This document shows positions 27,524-37,161 of a DNA stretch of 64,000 bases, piece after piece. How positions within the stretch are numbered: position 1 is the first letter of the stretch; each line of letters opens with the position of its first letter. The notes beneath the pieces were generated by a model. That model was not told the DNA's origin, did not search any database, and was given only the letters and a program-made list of their open reading frames with translations. The position numbers and the translations under genes were made by a program. Location of the stretch: assembly GCF_014268495.2 (NCBI RefSeq), contig NZ_CP077087.1, positions 4,405,501 to 4,469,500 of the forward strand, read 5' to 3'. The stretch comes from Pseudomonas monsensis (GTDB taxonomy: Bacteria > Pseudomonadota > Gammaproteobacteria > Pseudomonadales > Pseudomonadaceae).

Positions 27524-28633
27524 ATGACTAGCATGCCCACCCTCGAACCTGTTGTGGTAAAGACCAAGCCGCCCCTGCTTAAACGCGTTTTGCTTCCGGG
27601 CGCAGGATTGCTCGCGCTGATTTTCGCCGGTATTTACGCCATGCATTGGTGGGGCGCCGGACGTTTTCTCGAAGAAACCGACGATGCCTATATCGGTGGC
27701 GACGTCACGGTGATCGGGCCAAAAGTCGCCGGCTATATCGAAGAAGTGTTGGTCAGCGACAATCAGCCGGTGAAGGCCGGCGATGTGCTGATCCGCCTCG
27801 ACGCCCGCGATTACCGCGCCAATCTCGCCAAGGCTGAAGGCGCTGTGGCGGCCGAAGAAGCCCTGCTGGCCAACCTCGACGCCACCGAGCAACTGCAACA
27901 GGCGGTGATCGGCCAGGCCCGTGCCGGCATCGACGCCGCCGGCGCCGAGACCGCTCGCTCGCGGGATGACAACGCACGCTACAAACGTCTGGTGACAACC
28001 AATGCCGTGTCGGTGGAAAGCGCCCAGCGCGCCGACGCCACCTTCAAGACCGCGCAAGCCTTGAGTGCCCGTGCGCAGGCTGAACTGCTCGCCGCGCAAC
28101 GCCAGCTCGCGGTGATCGACACGCAAAAACAACAGGCCCGCGCCGCCCTCCAGCAAGCCCGCGCCGAGCGGGATCTGGCGCAATTGAACCTGGGCTACAC
28201 CGAATTGCGCGCCCCGGTCGACGGTGTGATCGGCAACCGCCGCGCACGCGTCGGCGCCTACGCCCAGGCCGGTTCACAACAGTTGTCGGTGGTGCCTGCC
28301 AGCGGTTTGTGGGTCGATGCCAACTTCAAGGAAGACCAACTGGCGCGGATGAAACCCGGCCAACGCGTGAGCATCCGCGCCGACGTGTTGTCCGGTCAGG
28401 AATTCCACGGCCGCCTCGACAGCCTCGCCCCGGCCACCGGTTCGCAGTTCAGCGTGCTGCCGCCAGAAAACGCCACGGGCAACTTCACCAAAATCGTCCA
28501 GCGCGTGCCGGTGCGCATCCTTCTCGACCCCGCCGACGGCGTGCTGGGCCATCTGCGTCCAGGCCTGTCGGTGACCGCCGAAGTCGATACCCGCGCCCAG
28601 CCTGAAAACCGCGCCGTGGCCGTTGCACCATGA
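27524..28633 (+). CDS. Membrane-fusion protein, EmrA/HlyD family
   Basis: This 369-residue protein has one N-terminal membrane anchor (about 24-43), then ETDDAYIGGDVTVIGPKVAGYI, the usual start of the barrel-sandwich domain. A long coiled-coil hairpin (about 105-215) and the closing lipoyl half (LNLGYTELRAPVDGVIG) come next. It would bridge the inner-membrane pump to an outer-membrane channel. It overlaps the DHA2 pump gene by 4 bases. No TolC-type gene is adjacent. Confidence 0.92.
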   Translation: MTSMPTLEPVVVKTKPPLLKRVLLPGAGLLALIFAGIYAMHWWGAGRFLEETDDAYIGGDVTVIGPKVAGYIEEVLVSDNQPVKAGDVLIRLDARDYRANLAKAEGAVAAEEALLANLDATEQLQQAVIGQARAGIDAAGAETARSRDDNARYKRLVTTNAVSVESAQRADATFKTAQALSARAQAELLAAQRQLAVIDTQKQQARAALQQARAERDLAQLNLGYTELRAPVDGVIGNRRARVGAYAQAGSQQLSVVPASGLWVDANFKEDQLARMKPGQRVSIRADVLSGQEFHGRLDSLAPATGSQFSVLPPENATGNFTKIVQRVPVRILLDPADGVLGHLRPGLSVTAEVDTRAQPENRAVAVAP

Positions 28634-30222
28634 GCGCCGCCCTCACCGCCCCGGCGCAACCGTTCAACGCGGCGGACATGGCCACCGCGACCAAGGTGTT
28701 CGCCTTCGCGACGATGTGCATCGGCATGTTCATCGCGCTGCTGGACATCCAGATCGTCTCGGCTTCGTTGCGCGATATCGGCGGTGGACTGTCCGCCGGC
28801 ACCGACGAAACCGCATGGGTGCAGACCAGTTACCTGATTGCCGAAATCATCGTGATTCCGCTGTCGGGCTGGCTGTCGCGGGTGTTCTCCACGCGCTGGC
28901 TGTTCTGCGCGTCGGCCGTCGGTTTCACCGTCGCCAGCCTGTTGTGCGGCGTGGCCTGGAACATCCAGAGCATGATCGCTTTTCGCGCGCTGCAAGGGTT
29001 TCTCGGCGGCTCGATGATTCCGCTGGTGTTCACCACCGCGTTCTTTTTCTTCACCGGCAAACAACGGGTGATCGCCGCCGCGACCATTGGCGCGGTCGCC
29101 TCGCTGGCACCGACACTGGGCCCGGTGATCGGTGGCTGGATCACCGATATTTCCTCGTGGCACTGGCTGTTCTACATCAATCTGGTGCCGGGGATTTTCG
29201 TTGCCGTGGCGGTGCCGATGCTAGTGAAAATCGACCAGCCGGAATTGTCCCTGCTCAAGGGTGCGGACTATTTGAGCATGGTGTTTCTCGCACTGTTTCT
29301 CGGCTGCCTGGAATACACCCTCGAAGAAGGCCCGCGCTGGAACTGGTTCAGCGACCAGACCATCCTGACCACTGCGTGGATCAGCGGCCTCGCCGGACTG
29401 GCCTTCATCGGCCGCACCTTGCACGTGGCCAATCCTATAGTCGATTTGCGCGCCCTGAAGGATCGCAACTTCGCCCTCGGCTGCTTCTTTTCCTTCGTCA
29501 CCGGCATCGGCCTGTTCGCGACGATCTACCTCACGCCGCTGTTTCTCGGCCGGGTGCGCGGCTACAGCGCGCTGGACATTGGCCTGGCGGTATTCTCCAC
29601 GGGCGTGTTCCAGATCATGGCGATTCCGCTGTATGCCTTTCTGGCCAATCGCATGGACCTGCGCTGGATCATGATGATCGGTCTGGGCCTGTTCGCGGTG
29701 TCGATGTGGGAATTCAGCCCGATCACTCACGACTGGGGCGCGGGGCAATTGATGTTGCCGCAGGCGTTACGCGGGATCGCCCAGCAACTGGCAGTGCCGC
29801 CAGCAGTGACATTGACCTTGGGCGGGTTGGCGCCGGCGCGGCTCAAGCATGCGTCGGGCCTGTTCAACCTGATGCGTAATCTGGGGGGCGCGATTGGCAT
29901 CGCTGCATGCGCGACCATTCTCAATGACCGCACCAACCTGCATTTCACGCGGTTGGCCGAGCACCTGAACAGCAGCAATGAGGCGATGAATCAGTGGCTG
30001 TCCCAGGTCGGCGGCAACCTCGCCGCGCTAGGCCAGAGTGGCGACGTCGGGGTCACCGCCAGCTTGCGCCAATTGTGGCTGCTGACCTACCGCGAGGCGC
30101 AGACGCAAACCTACGGCGACACCTTCCTGATGATCATGCTGTGCTTCATCATCGCCACGGCGATGGTGCCCTTGATGCGCAAGGTGCAACCACCGGCCGC
30201 GCCGAGTGCCGATGCGCATTGA
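28630..30222 (+). CDS. MFS efflux pump, DHA2 family (EmrB-like)
   Basis: This 530-residue protein has 14 predicted membrane segments. DHA2 hallmarks are visible: LLDIQIVSASLRDIGGGL at the first helix, WVQTSYLIAEIIVIPLSGWLSR, and motif C (GAVASLAPTLGPVIGGWI). It would use the proton gradient to expel hydrophobic compounds through the EmrA-type partner encoded upstream. The ATGA overlap shows coupled translation. Confidence 0.93.
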   Translation: MSAALTAPAQPFNAADMATATKVFAFATMCIGMFIALLDIQIVSASLRDIGGGLSAGTDETAWVQTSYLIAEIIVIPLSGWLSRVFSTRWLFCASAVGFTVASLLCGVAWNIQSMIAFRALQGFLGGSMIPLVFTTAFFFFTGKQRVIAAATIGAVASLAPTLGPVIGGWITDISSWHWLFYINLVPGIFVAVAVPMLVKIDQPELSLLKGADYLSMVFLALFLGCLEYTLEEGPRWNWFSDQTILTTAWISGLAGLAFIGRTLHVANPIVDLRALKDRNFALGCFFSFVTGIGLFATIYLTPLFLGRVRGYSALDIGLAVFSTGVFQIMAIPLYAFLANRMDLRWIMMIGLGLFAVSMWEFSPITHDWGAGQLMLPQALRGIAQQLAVPPAVTLTLGGLAPARLKHASGLFNLMRNLGGAIGIAACATILNDRTNLHFTRLAEHLNSSNEAMNQWLSQVGGNLAALGQSGDVGVTASLRQLWLLTYREAQTQTYGDTFLMIMLCFIIATAMVPLMRKVQPPAAPSADAH

Positions 30223-30249
30223 TCCCGTATTTTACGTTCACCCACTTCC

Positions 30250-30346
30250 CCCCTGTAGGAGTGAGCCTGCTCGCGATGGCGGTGCATCAGCGAAGCAGCT
30301 GTCGACTGACACAACGCCATCGCGAGCAGGCTGCCTCCCACAGGGG
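30250..30346. repeat. REPIN
   Basis: Two arms (GTGAGCCTGCTCGCGATGG and CCATCGCGAGCAGGCTGCC) face each other about 40 bases apart, between the convergent emrB-like and ahpD-like genes. Confidence 0.85.
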
Positions 30347-30360
30347 TTATGTGTTGAGGC

Positions 30361-30801
30361 TTAAGCCTGCGGGGTTTTACGGAAGCCCACGGCCAGGCGG
30401 TTCCAGCTGTTGATGGTGCTGATCGCCACGCTCAGGTCGACCATTTCCTTGGGCGTGAACTGCGCGGCCACCACGTCATAGTCTTCGTCTGGAGCGTGAG
30501 TCAGGCTCAGTTGGGTCAGCGATTCGGTCCACAGCAACGCGGCGCGCTCGCGGTCACTGAAGAACGGTGCTTCACGCCAGGCGGTCACGGCAAACAGACG
30601 CCGCGGGGTTTCGCCGCCCTTGATTGCGTCGGCGGTGTGCATGTCGATGCAGAACGCACAGCCATTGATTTGCGAGGCACGCAGCTTGACCAGTTCGATC
30701 AGGCTCTTTTCCAGTGGCAGTTTGGAAACGGCGGTTTCCAGGGCGATCATCGCTTTCAGCGCGTCTGGGGAGGCGGTGTAGAAATCGGTACGAGGTTTCA
30801 T
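30361..30801 (-). CDS. AhpD-like alkylhydroperoxidase / carboxymuconolactone decarboxylase family
   Basis: This 146-residue helical protein carries the AhpD signature NGCAFCIDMH with Cys48, Cys51 and His55, the redox pair and proton relay of peroxidase-type members. Such proteins act as small thiol-dependent peroxidases or in unknown redox roles. CCGGAG precedes the ATG at 30801, and six extra residues upstream are unlikely. It stands alone. Confidence 0.88.
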   Translation of the reverse strand: MKPRTDFYTASPDALKAMIALETAVSKLPLEKSLIELVKLRASQINGCAFCIDMHTADAIKGGETPRRLFAVTAWREAPFFSDRERAALLWTESLTQLSLTHAPDEDYDVVAAQFTPKEMVDLSVAISTINSWNRLAVGFRKTPQA

Positions 30802-30987
30802 GGTGACTCCGGGCAGCAAGTGAAGGTGTGGCTACGTTAGCCCCCGCTCTGCTCTCGGCAAATAGCCAATATTCGCGAAGATCAGGAGGCCACTCGCACC
30901 CGGCGTTGACCACTGGTCAGCCAATCGGCACCAAGGCGTCGGCGCGTCAGACCAATATCAGGTCAATCCCCTTTCTGGAGACGCACC

Positions 30988-31293
30988 ATGATCACGCGCA
31001 AACTCACTTCATTATTCCTCGCCGGCCTGCTCGCCACGGCCTCGGCGGCCAGCTTCGCCGCCAACGATGGCGCGGATGCCACCGGCACCCAATCCGGCGG
31101 TGCCACCGGCTCGACCATGCCACCGGACAACACGCCGGGCGCGCCTTCCGGCGGTAGCAGTTCAGGTGGCTCGGGGTCGGGCACCGGCACCGGCACCAAT
31201 GGCGGCGCCAGCGGATCGGGTTCCGGTGCGGGTGGCGGCACCGGTTCGGCTGGCGGCGGGACTGGCGGTGCAGGCGGTGGCACGGGCGGCTGA
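30988..31293 (+). CDS. Small secreted Gly/Ser/Thr-rich protein
   Basis: This 101-residue protein has a clear signal peptide (MITRKLTSLFLAGLLATASA, cut near SFAA). The rest is low-complexity Gly/Ser/Thr with repeats such as GSGTGTGTNGG and GGGTGGAGGG. It has no fold or catalytic motif. TGGAG precedes the ATG. It may be a periplasmic or surface filler peptide. A similar though unrelated Gly/Thr-rich small protein (YjbE-like) occurs at 58 kb. Confidence 0.7.
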   Translation: MITRKLTSLFLAGLLATASAASFAANDGADATGTQSGGATGSTMPPDNTPGAPSGGSSSGGSGSGTGTGTNGGASGSGSGAGGGTGSAGGGTGGAGGGTGG

Positions 31294-31374
31294 ACGCACA
31301 AGAGTCATCCGTGGTAAGGGCGTTGCCCTGTGCGACCGGTCTAACGACGCGGCCGGCGCCCACAGGGTTGATTG

Positions 31375-32946
31375 TCAGCGGTCGGAACGCATCAGCTCGG
31401 CCACATCGCTCTCCGGCGAAAACACCGCGGCGCGGTTGCGTCCGGCATTTTTTGCCTGATACAGCGCCGCATCCGCCCGCTGGATAAATACTTCCGGGCT
31501 GTCATTGCCGCTCGGAATAAACGAATAGCAGCCCAGGCTCACGGTGAGATAGCCGGTGGGCGAACCGCTGTGGGTGATGTGTTTGTCGATGACGCTGCGA
31601 CGAATCTGCCCGGCAATGGCCAGGGCACCGTTGATATCGGTGTTCGGCAACAGCACCGCAAACTCTTCGCCCCCATAGCGCACCGCCAGATCGGCCTTGC
31701 GCTGACAGCAGGTCATGAGCACCTGCGCCACTTGCGTCAGGCAATGGTCACCGGCGACATGCCCATAGGCGTCGTTGTAACGCTTGAAGAAGTCGATATC
31801 GAGCATGATCAGGCTCACCGGGCTGACCTGTCGCGCGCCTCGGGCAAACTCGATTTCCAGGGAGCGCTCGAACAGACGCCGGTTGGCCAGTCCGGTCAGG
31901 CTGTCATGGGTCGCGATCTGTTCCAGCGCCTGCTGTGCCTTGCGCAGGTTTTTCTCGATACGCTCACCATCGCGCACCTGATGAATGAACACCCAGCCGA
32001 ACAGGCCGACACCCAGGGTGACCAGGGCCACGATCACGCTGGACTGAAACGCCCGCGCGTACCAGCCCTCAAGGATCGTGTCCTTTGACGTGGCGGCGGC
32101 CACCACCAGCGGGTACGACGCCAACCGCCGGTAGCCATACAAACGCTCGACGCCGTCGACCACCGAATTGATCATCGCGGTACCGGCCGACGCCTCGGGC
32201 AGCAACTCCCGATAGATCTGGCCTTGCGCCAGCGACGTGCCAATCAGGCTTTCATCGAACGGTCGGCGGGCGAGCAACGTGCCGTCGGTGAATCCGATGA
32301 ACATGATGCCGTTGTCGTCGAGGCTGAAGCTTTCGAAGAAGTGATCGAAATACGACATCTTGATCCCGGACAGCAACACCCCCTGAAAACGGCCGGCGCG
32401 ATCATTGACGCGTTTGGAAATCGGGATGATCCACTCGCCGTTCTCGCGGCTGCGGATGGCCGGGCCGATGTGCGCCAGCGTCGAGGCGTTCTGCTGGTGA
32501 TACTTGAAATACTCGCGGTCGGCCACGCCATTGCCACGGGGCAGATCGGTAAACGAGGTAATTACCCACTGCCCCTGGGTATCGAACAGGAAGATGCCGT
32601 GCAACTGGTTAAGTTGCTGCACCCGCCGGGCGAAGGTTTGCTGCAGCCGAGGCCGTTGCGCCGCACCGTAACCGTCATTCTGAATCCAGTCGACCAGGCT
32701 GGTCATGACCAGGTCCGCCGCCAGAAAGGTGTCCTCGGCCTGTTGCGCCATGGCCCGCGTCAGGTTGCTGGAGGCCACCTGCGCCACCGCCAGATCCTGA
32801 CGCCGTGACTGTTCCAGTTGCAAATACAGTAAACCGAGCAGGCACAACCCCACCGCAACGATAAACCACGCGGCGGCTTTACGCAGCGGCAGGCGTTTAA
32901 GGGCGCCTCCGGGGGCTTGATGCGGATCATGAATGGGGATAGGCAA
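31375..32946 (-). CDS. Membrane diguanylate cyclase (Cache-GGDEF)
   Basis: This protein has 523 residues. A first membrane helix lies at about 25-45 and a periplasmic dCache sensing region at about 46-300 (GIFLFDTQGQWVIT, ADREYFKYHQ, GEWIIPISKRV). A second helix follows at about 302-322, then a GGDEF domain at about 345-510. The active site is GGEEF at 425-429. An RKAD inhibitory site lies five residues before it, so it should make c-di-GMP and be feedback-inhibited. No EAL domain is fused. It stands alone. Confidence 0.93.
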   Translation of the reverse strand: MPIPIHDPHQAPGGALKRLPLRKAAAWFIVAVGLCLLGLLYLQLEQSRRQDLAVAQVASSNLTRAMAQQAEDTFLAADLVMTSLVDWIQNDGYGAAQRPRLQQTFARRVQQLNQLHGIFLFDTQGQWVITSFTDLPRGNGVADREYFKYHQQNASTLAHIGPAIRSRENGEWIIPISKRVNDRAGRFQGVLLSGIKMSYFDHFFESFSLDDNGIMFIGFTDGTLLARRPFDESLIGTSLAQGQIYRELLPEASAGTAMINSVVDGVERLYGYRRLASYPLVVAAATSKDTILEGWYARAFQSSVIVALVTLGVGLFGWVFIHQVRDGERIEKNLRKAQQALEQIATHDSLTGLANRRLFERSLEIEFARGARQVSPVSLIMLDIDFFKRYNDAYGHVAGDHCLTQVAQVLMTCCQRKADLAVRYGGEEFAVLLPNTDINGALAIAGQIRRSVIDKHITHSGSPTGYLTVSLGCYSFIPSGNDSPEVFIQRADAALYQAKNAGRNRAAVFSPESDVAELMRSDR

Positions 32947-33295
32947 AAACGTGTCCTGGGCAGGTACGACAAGGGCAAATGCCCGTAACCCTTATATTTT
33001 GTGAGCGTAGCCCACCGGGATGCACGGGGCAAACGCCACGCTCCCGCCCAGATGTATCGGCGCACAGCGCATTTGGATGATCGCTGTTCGCCGATTTATT
33101 TTCGATGCCTGCTTTGCGGTTAATCCGTTGTGAAGGGCCAGACGGCGCATCGCACTGTACAGATGCACCCGTGGCGGGTGGCCGGCGGTCAAAGCCTGAC
33201 CGGGAGATGCGTACTCGGGTTCACCAAAAACCTGTGGCGAGGGCGCTTACTCCCTTGCCATCAGGTCCGTGTGGTCCTTTCGACCTTGAATCAGT
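32947..33295. other. Intergenic region, nothing recognised
   Basis: This 349-base gap lies between the cyclase and the RNase T2 gene. I see a REP-like half (CTGTGGCGAGGGCGCTTACTC) near 33231 and no convincing gene or terminator. Confidence 0.4.
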
Positions 33296-33961
33296 TCAAC
33301 GCGACGGCGGCACTCGAATATCCCCCGCCCGGCACTGCGTCTTCACGCCTTTGCCGCACGCGCCGAATTGCAGATCCTTACCCATGCACACCCGCACTTC
33401 CGACAGTTCCGGGCCGCTGCAGATCACCGCGATGCCATCAGCCGGAATCCCCGGATTGGCCTTGCGGAACAGGTCAGCGATTTCCTGGGCTTCGAAGTAA
33501 TACGAAGAACTGAACGGTTGCAGCGCCTGCGGGATTTTGACGGCGCCAACGGCTTTGTCCGCCTCATCCAGATAACCCATCGCGCCGAGGCCGCTGCACG
33601 TGCCGTGCTTGGACCATTCGTGGTCGAGCAGTTTCCTGGTCGGGAACAGCGTCAGCCCCTTGCTGGTTTCCGCAGCCGACAGGGTGGTCAGCGGCGGGCA
33701 GGATTCCGGCCAGCCGCCCTTGGCGTATTGCGGCCACAAACCGTGCAGCACGAAGCCGTAGCCCTTGCCGGAACATTGCGCGTCATCTTTGTGGGTCAGG
33801 CAGAACGTCGGCGACCAGGACAGCGTCAGCAGGTAGTAATCGAACACCTCCGCCACCGATTCCGCCTGGGCCTTGCTCGACTGCGACTGACGCGCCGAAC
33901 TCAAACCGATGCTACCGGCCGTCAGCGCAATCACCGCCAAAATTGTAAACAGCTTTTTCAT
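33296..33961 (-). CDS. Ribonuclease T2 family protein (periplasmic)
   Basis: This 221-residue protein has a signal peptide (about 1-23) and both T2 active-site blocks: FVLHGLWPQ (His73) and HEWSKHGTC (Glu115, Lys118, His119). Several Cys pairs suit periplasmic disulfides. Like E. coli RNase I it should cleave RNA without base specificity outside the cytoplasm. AAGGAGCGGG precedes the ATG. Confidence 0.93.
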   Translation of the reverse strand: MKKLFTILAVIALTAGSIGLSSARQSQSSKAQAESVAEVFDYYLLTLSWSPTFCLTHKDDAQCSGKGYGFVLHGLWPQYAKGGWPESCPPLTTLSAAETSKGLTLFPTRKLLDHEWSKHGTCSGLGAMGYLDEADKAVGAVKIPQALQPFSSSYYFEAQEIADLFRKANPGIPADGIAVICSGPELSEVRVCMGKDLQFGACGKGVKTQCRAGDIRVPPSR

Positions 33962-34126
33962 CTACCCGCTCCTTGGGACGCCTGCGTCCGTGGTTTTCGA
34001 TCCTGACCAGACTTGGCCAGCGCTGATTTCGACACGCTTGTGTTGCAAGTGCATGACGCAAGGCAACGCCGTACCCCGTTGAAAGGTCTACGATTAACAG
34101 GCAGCCATCAAACCAAGGGATCCGAA

Positions 34127-34597
34127 ATGAGTAAAGCAGACGAACTCGCCGCCAAACTCAAGCAAACCCGGCACACCCACGCGGATGCCGCGCTGGAGAT
34201 CGATTGCTGGCCGGCGCAGGTGTACGACTTGTACCACCGCATCGAGGCGTGGCTGCAGCCGGTCACCGAAGTCGGCCTGAAAATTCGGCGCAATCCGACC
34301 CACGTTTGCGAACGTTCTCCGGATGGTGAATCCCACGATTACGCCATCGACCAACTGGTAATCGAGGCCAATCATCAAACCCTGACATTCGATCCCATTG
34401 CGCGGTTTACCGAGGATGGCGCCGGGCGAGTGCAGATCATCCCGTCAGCCACGGACACCTATCTGCTGCGTACCGTGGATGAACACGGTGAAAGCCATTG
34501 GTGGGTGCAGTCGATTGAAACAGGTCAGCAACTGGATGCCATCGCCCTGACCGAAAACAATCTTTTGCTGGCGGTGCAGGAAGGCCTCGGTCTGTAA
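34127..34597 (+). CDS. Conserved hypothetical protein
   Basis: This 156-residue soluble acidic protein is not recognised. It has no signal peptide, membrane helix or catalytic motif that I can identify. The N-terminus MSKADELAAKLKQ is helical and the rest looks like a beta-rich domain. AAGGGATCC precedes the ATG at 34127, and the 38 upstream in-frame codons have no such site. It converges with the LysR gene, 5 bases apart. Confidence 0.75.
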   Translation: MSKADELAAKLKQTRHTHADAALEIDCWPAQVYDLYHRIEAWLQPVTEVGLKIRRNPTHVCERSPDGESHDYAIDQLVIEANHQTLTFDPIARFTEDGAGRVQIIPSATDTYLLRTVDEHGESHWWVQSIETGQQLDAIALTENNLLLAVQEGLGL

Positions 34598-34602
34598 GCC
34601 TT

Positions 34603-35457
34603 TTACTGGCGCCGCGTCGAACAGAAATCGACGATCACCTGCGAAACGGCATCGAGCATCTGCGGATCGGCATGCGCTGCGACAAATAAGCGGAACTGCG
34701 CATCCGGCAACGCCGGCAAACCCTGTTCCGCTGCCAGCGCTGCCACCCCCTGCCCCAACTGACTCGCCGGCATCGGCGCCACGGCAAATCCGGATGCCGC
34801 CGCTGCGCGCAACCCGGCCGTGCTCGAACACAGCATGGCCGTTCGCTGAGAAATGCCGGCCCGGGCCAAACGCGTCAATGCGGCTTCGCGATACGGACAC
34901 GGCTCTGGAAACAGCGCCAGCGGCAGTGGCGTCGGTAAATGCGCGACAGGTTGCGCGGCCCAGGCCCACACCAGCGGCTCCTGCCACAGCAAAACGCCAG
35001 ATTCACCGGTTTCGCACAGCGAACCGATGACCATTTCCAGATCACCCTGTTGCATCTGGCTCAGCAAGGTCCCGGGAATATTCACCTGCACATCAATCTC
35101 CATGCCCGGATGCTGCGCCGCGCAATCCTGCAACGCGCGCAGTAACCGTGCCTCGACAAAATCCTCGGACACGCCAATCCGCACCCGCCCTTGAAACGGC
35201 GTGCACGTGAGCTGCGCCCAGGCATCGCGGTTCAGCGCCAGAATCGTCCGCGCATAGGCCATGAGGCGCTCGCCATCGGCGGTGAGTTGTTGCGATCGCG
35301 TCGTGCGCTTGAGCAGCGGCTTGCCGACTTGCTCTTCGAGTCGGCGCAGATGACCGCTGACCGCCGACTGCGTCAGATGCAGTTTTTCCGCGGCACGACT
35401 GAAGCCGTCCTCATCGACAACGGTGACAAAGGTCTTGAGCAACAGGGTGTCAAACAT
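34603..35457 (-). CDS. LysR-family transcriptional regulator
   Basis: This 284-residue protein has an N-terminal winged helix-turn-helix (FVTVVDEDGFSRAAEKLHLT, QSAVSGHLRRLEEQ) and a C-terminal periplasmic-binding-like sensing domain. The ATG at 35457 is preferred over the TTG six codons upstream. It is divergent from the azoreductase gene across 102 AT-rich bases and by the usual LysR arrangement probably controls it. Confidence 0.9.
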   Translation of the reverse strand: MFDTLLLKTFVTVVDEDGFSRAAEKLHLTQSAVSGHLRRLEEQVGKPLLKRTTRSQQLTADGERLMAYARTILALNRDAWAQLTCTPFQGRVRIGVSEDFVEARLLRALQDCAAQHPGMEIDVQVNIPGTLLSQMQQGDLEMVIGSLCETGESGVLLWQEPLVWAWAAQPVAHLPTPLPLALFPEPCPYREAALTRLARAGISQRTAMLCSSTAGLRAAAASGFAVAPMPASQLGQGVAALAAEQGLPALPDAQFRLFVAAHADPQMLDAVSQVIVDFCSTRRQ

Positions 35458-35559
35458 AGTGAGATACGTGATCAATGGATGATTTATTTACAATTTATAG
35501 TTAGATCCTCGCTATGTTGCAATGCCTCGCACTCCCCCACCGAATGCCGAGGCCTTAAC

Positions 35560-36204
35560 GTGACCACTCTTCTTCACATCGAATGCTCGCCGCGCAAACA
35601 GCGCTCCGCCTCACTGGAGGTCGCGCGCCAGTTCATCGACCGCTATCAACAGCATCACCCGCAGACGCGCCTCGAAACCCTGGATTTATGGGGCATGCCG
35701 CTTCCGGAATTCGACGAAGAGATGCTGAATGCCAAGTACGCCGGACTCAATGGCACACCGCTGTCGCCGCGCCAGCAAACGGCGTGGGAACAGCTCAAAC
35801 ACCTCGCCGCGCATCTGCATCGCGCCGATATTCTGGTGCTGTCGGTGCCGCTGTGGAATTTCAGCATGCCGTACAAACTCAAGCACTTCATCGACCTGGT
35901 GTCGCAGAAAGACATCCTCTTCAGTTTCGATCCCGCAAGCGGTCTGCAAGGTTTGCTGCAAGGTAAAACCGCCGTCGCCATCTACGCCTGCGGGATGGAC
36001 TTTTCCGCACAATCCGCCACCCCGGCAGCGCGCTTCGACTTTCAGAAACCTTACGTGGCCGCATGGCTCGACTTTATCGGCATCAACGATGTGCATGAGG
36101 TAAGTGTCGAGAAAACGATTCTTGGCGAAGACCTAGATCGTCAGTCGCGGCTTGCCGCCTCACAGCGTGCGCGGGATCTGGCTGATCGCCTTGCGCCGCA
36201 GTGA
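35560..36204 (+). CDS. azoR: FMN-dependent NADH:quinone oxidoreductase / azoreductase
   Basis: This 214-residue flavodoxin-fold enzyme has the phosphate-binding start LLHIECSPRKQRSASLEVA, then VPLWNFSMPYKLKHFIDLV, typical of AzoR. It reduces quinones and azo compounds by two-electron transfer using FMN. Translation probably begins at GTG 35560 after CGAGG. A long upstream in-frame extension crosses the promoter of the divergent LysR gene and is rejected. Confidence 0.88.
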   Translation: MTTLLHIECSPRKQRSASLEVARQFIDRYQQHHPQTRLETLDLWGMPLPEFDEEMLNAKYAGLNGTPLSPRQQTAWEQLKHLAAHLHRADILVLSVPLWNFSMPYKLKHFIDLVSQKDILFSFDPASGLQGLLQGKTAVAIYACGMDFSAQSATPAARFDFQKPYVAAWLDFIGINDVHEVSVEKTILGEDLDRQSRLAASQRARDLADRLAPQ

Positions 36205-36297
36205 CATTCGGCGCGGGTGTGGAGTCGTGGTTTTGATGACACCTGCAAAAGCCTTTCACTACACTGGGCCACCTTCCCATTAAGAAGCCCGGTCCCG

Positions 36298-37083
36298 ATG
36301 ACAATCCTAAAAACCACGATGATGCTCTGCGGCGCGCTGACATTCGCCGCCGCCGTGCAAGCGCAGGAAAGCCCTTCACACCTCGACAGCATCCAGCAAC
36401 AAGGCCAGTTGCGCGTGTGCACCACCGGTGACTACAAGCCCTATACCTTCAAACGCCCGGACGGCGACTTCGAAGGCATCGACATCGCCATGGCCCGCTC
36501 GCTGGCCGACAGCCTCGGGGTCAAAGTCCAATGGGTGCAAACCACCTGGAAAACCCTGATGCCGGACATGCAGGCCGGCAAGTGCGACATCGGTATGGGC
36601 GGCATCTCGGTGACGCTGGAGCGGCAGAAAAAAGCCTACTTCAGCAACACCCTCGACACCGACGGCAAGATCCCGCTGGTGCGCTGCGCCGATGTCAGCA
36701 AGTACCAGACGGTGGAACAGATCAACCAGCCCGATGTGCGCCTGGTCGAACCCGCCGGCGGCACCAACGAAGCCTTCGTCCACGCCTTCCTGCCCAAGGC
36801 GCAACTGGCCCTGCACGACAACGTGACGATCTTCCAGCAACTGCTCGACAACAAGGCCGACGTGATGATCACCGATGCCTCGGAAGCGCTGTATCAGCAG
36901 AAACTCAAACCGGGGTTGTGCGCGGTGAATCCGCATCAATACATGCAATACGGCGAGAAGGCGTACCTGCTGCCGCGCGATGACATCAGTTGGAAACTGT
37001 ATGTCGATCAGTGGCTGCACCTGAGCAAGGTTACCGGCCAGTATCAGAAGGTCATTGGCGAGTGGCTGGCCGTGCCGCAGTAA
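36298..37083 (+). CDS. Periplasmic PheC-like cyclohexadienyl dehydratase / amino-acid binding protein
   Basis: This 261-residue protein has a signal peptide (cut near VQAQE) and a type II solute-binding fold. Stretches such as LRVCTTGDYKPYTFKRPDG, EPAGGTNEAF, NVTIFQQLLDNKADVMITDA and EKAYLLPRD resemble Pseudomonas PheC, which turns prephenate and arogenate into phenylpyruvate and phenylalanine in the periplasm. The family derives from ABC-transporter binding proteins, so simple ligand binding is the alternative. No permease gene is adjacent, which favours the enzyme. Confidence 0.8.
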   Translation: MTILKTTMMLCGALTFAAAVQAQESPSHLDSIQQQGQLRVCTTGDYKPYTFKRPDGDFEGIDIAMARSLADSLGVKVQWVQTTWKTLMPDMQAGKCDIGMGGISVTLERQKKAYFSNTLDTDGKIPLVRCADVSKYQTVEQINQPDVRLVEPAGGTNEAFVHAFLPKAQLALHDNVTIFQQLLDNKADVMITDASEALYQQKLKPGLCAVNPHQYMQYGEKAYLLPRDDISWKLYVDQWLHLSKVTGQYQKVIGEWLAVPQ

Positions 37084-37102
37084 AAAAACCTGAGGCTATT
37101 CC

Positions 37103-37130
37103 GTGGCGAGAGAACTTGCTCCCTCGCCAC
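37103..37130. repeat. REP-like hairpin
   Basis: GTGGCGAG and CTCGCCAC face each other across 12 bases just after the PheC-like gene. It is a REP-family hairpin that may also stabilise the transcript's end. Confidence 0.6.
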
Positions 37131-37161
37131 AAACTATTTGCCACTCAACACCCGCCGTATT

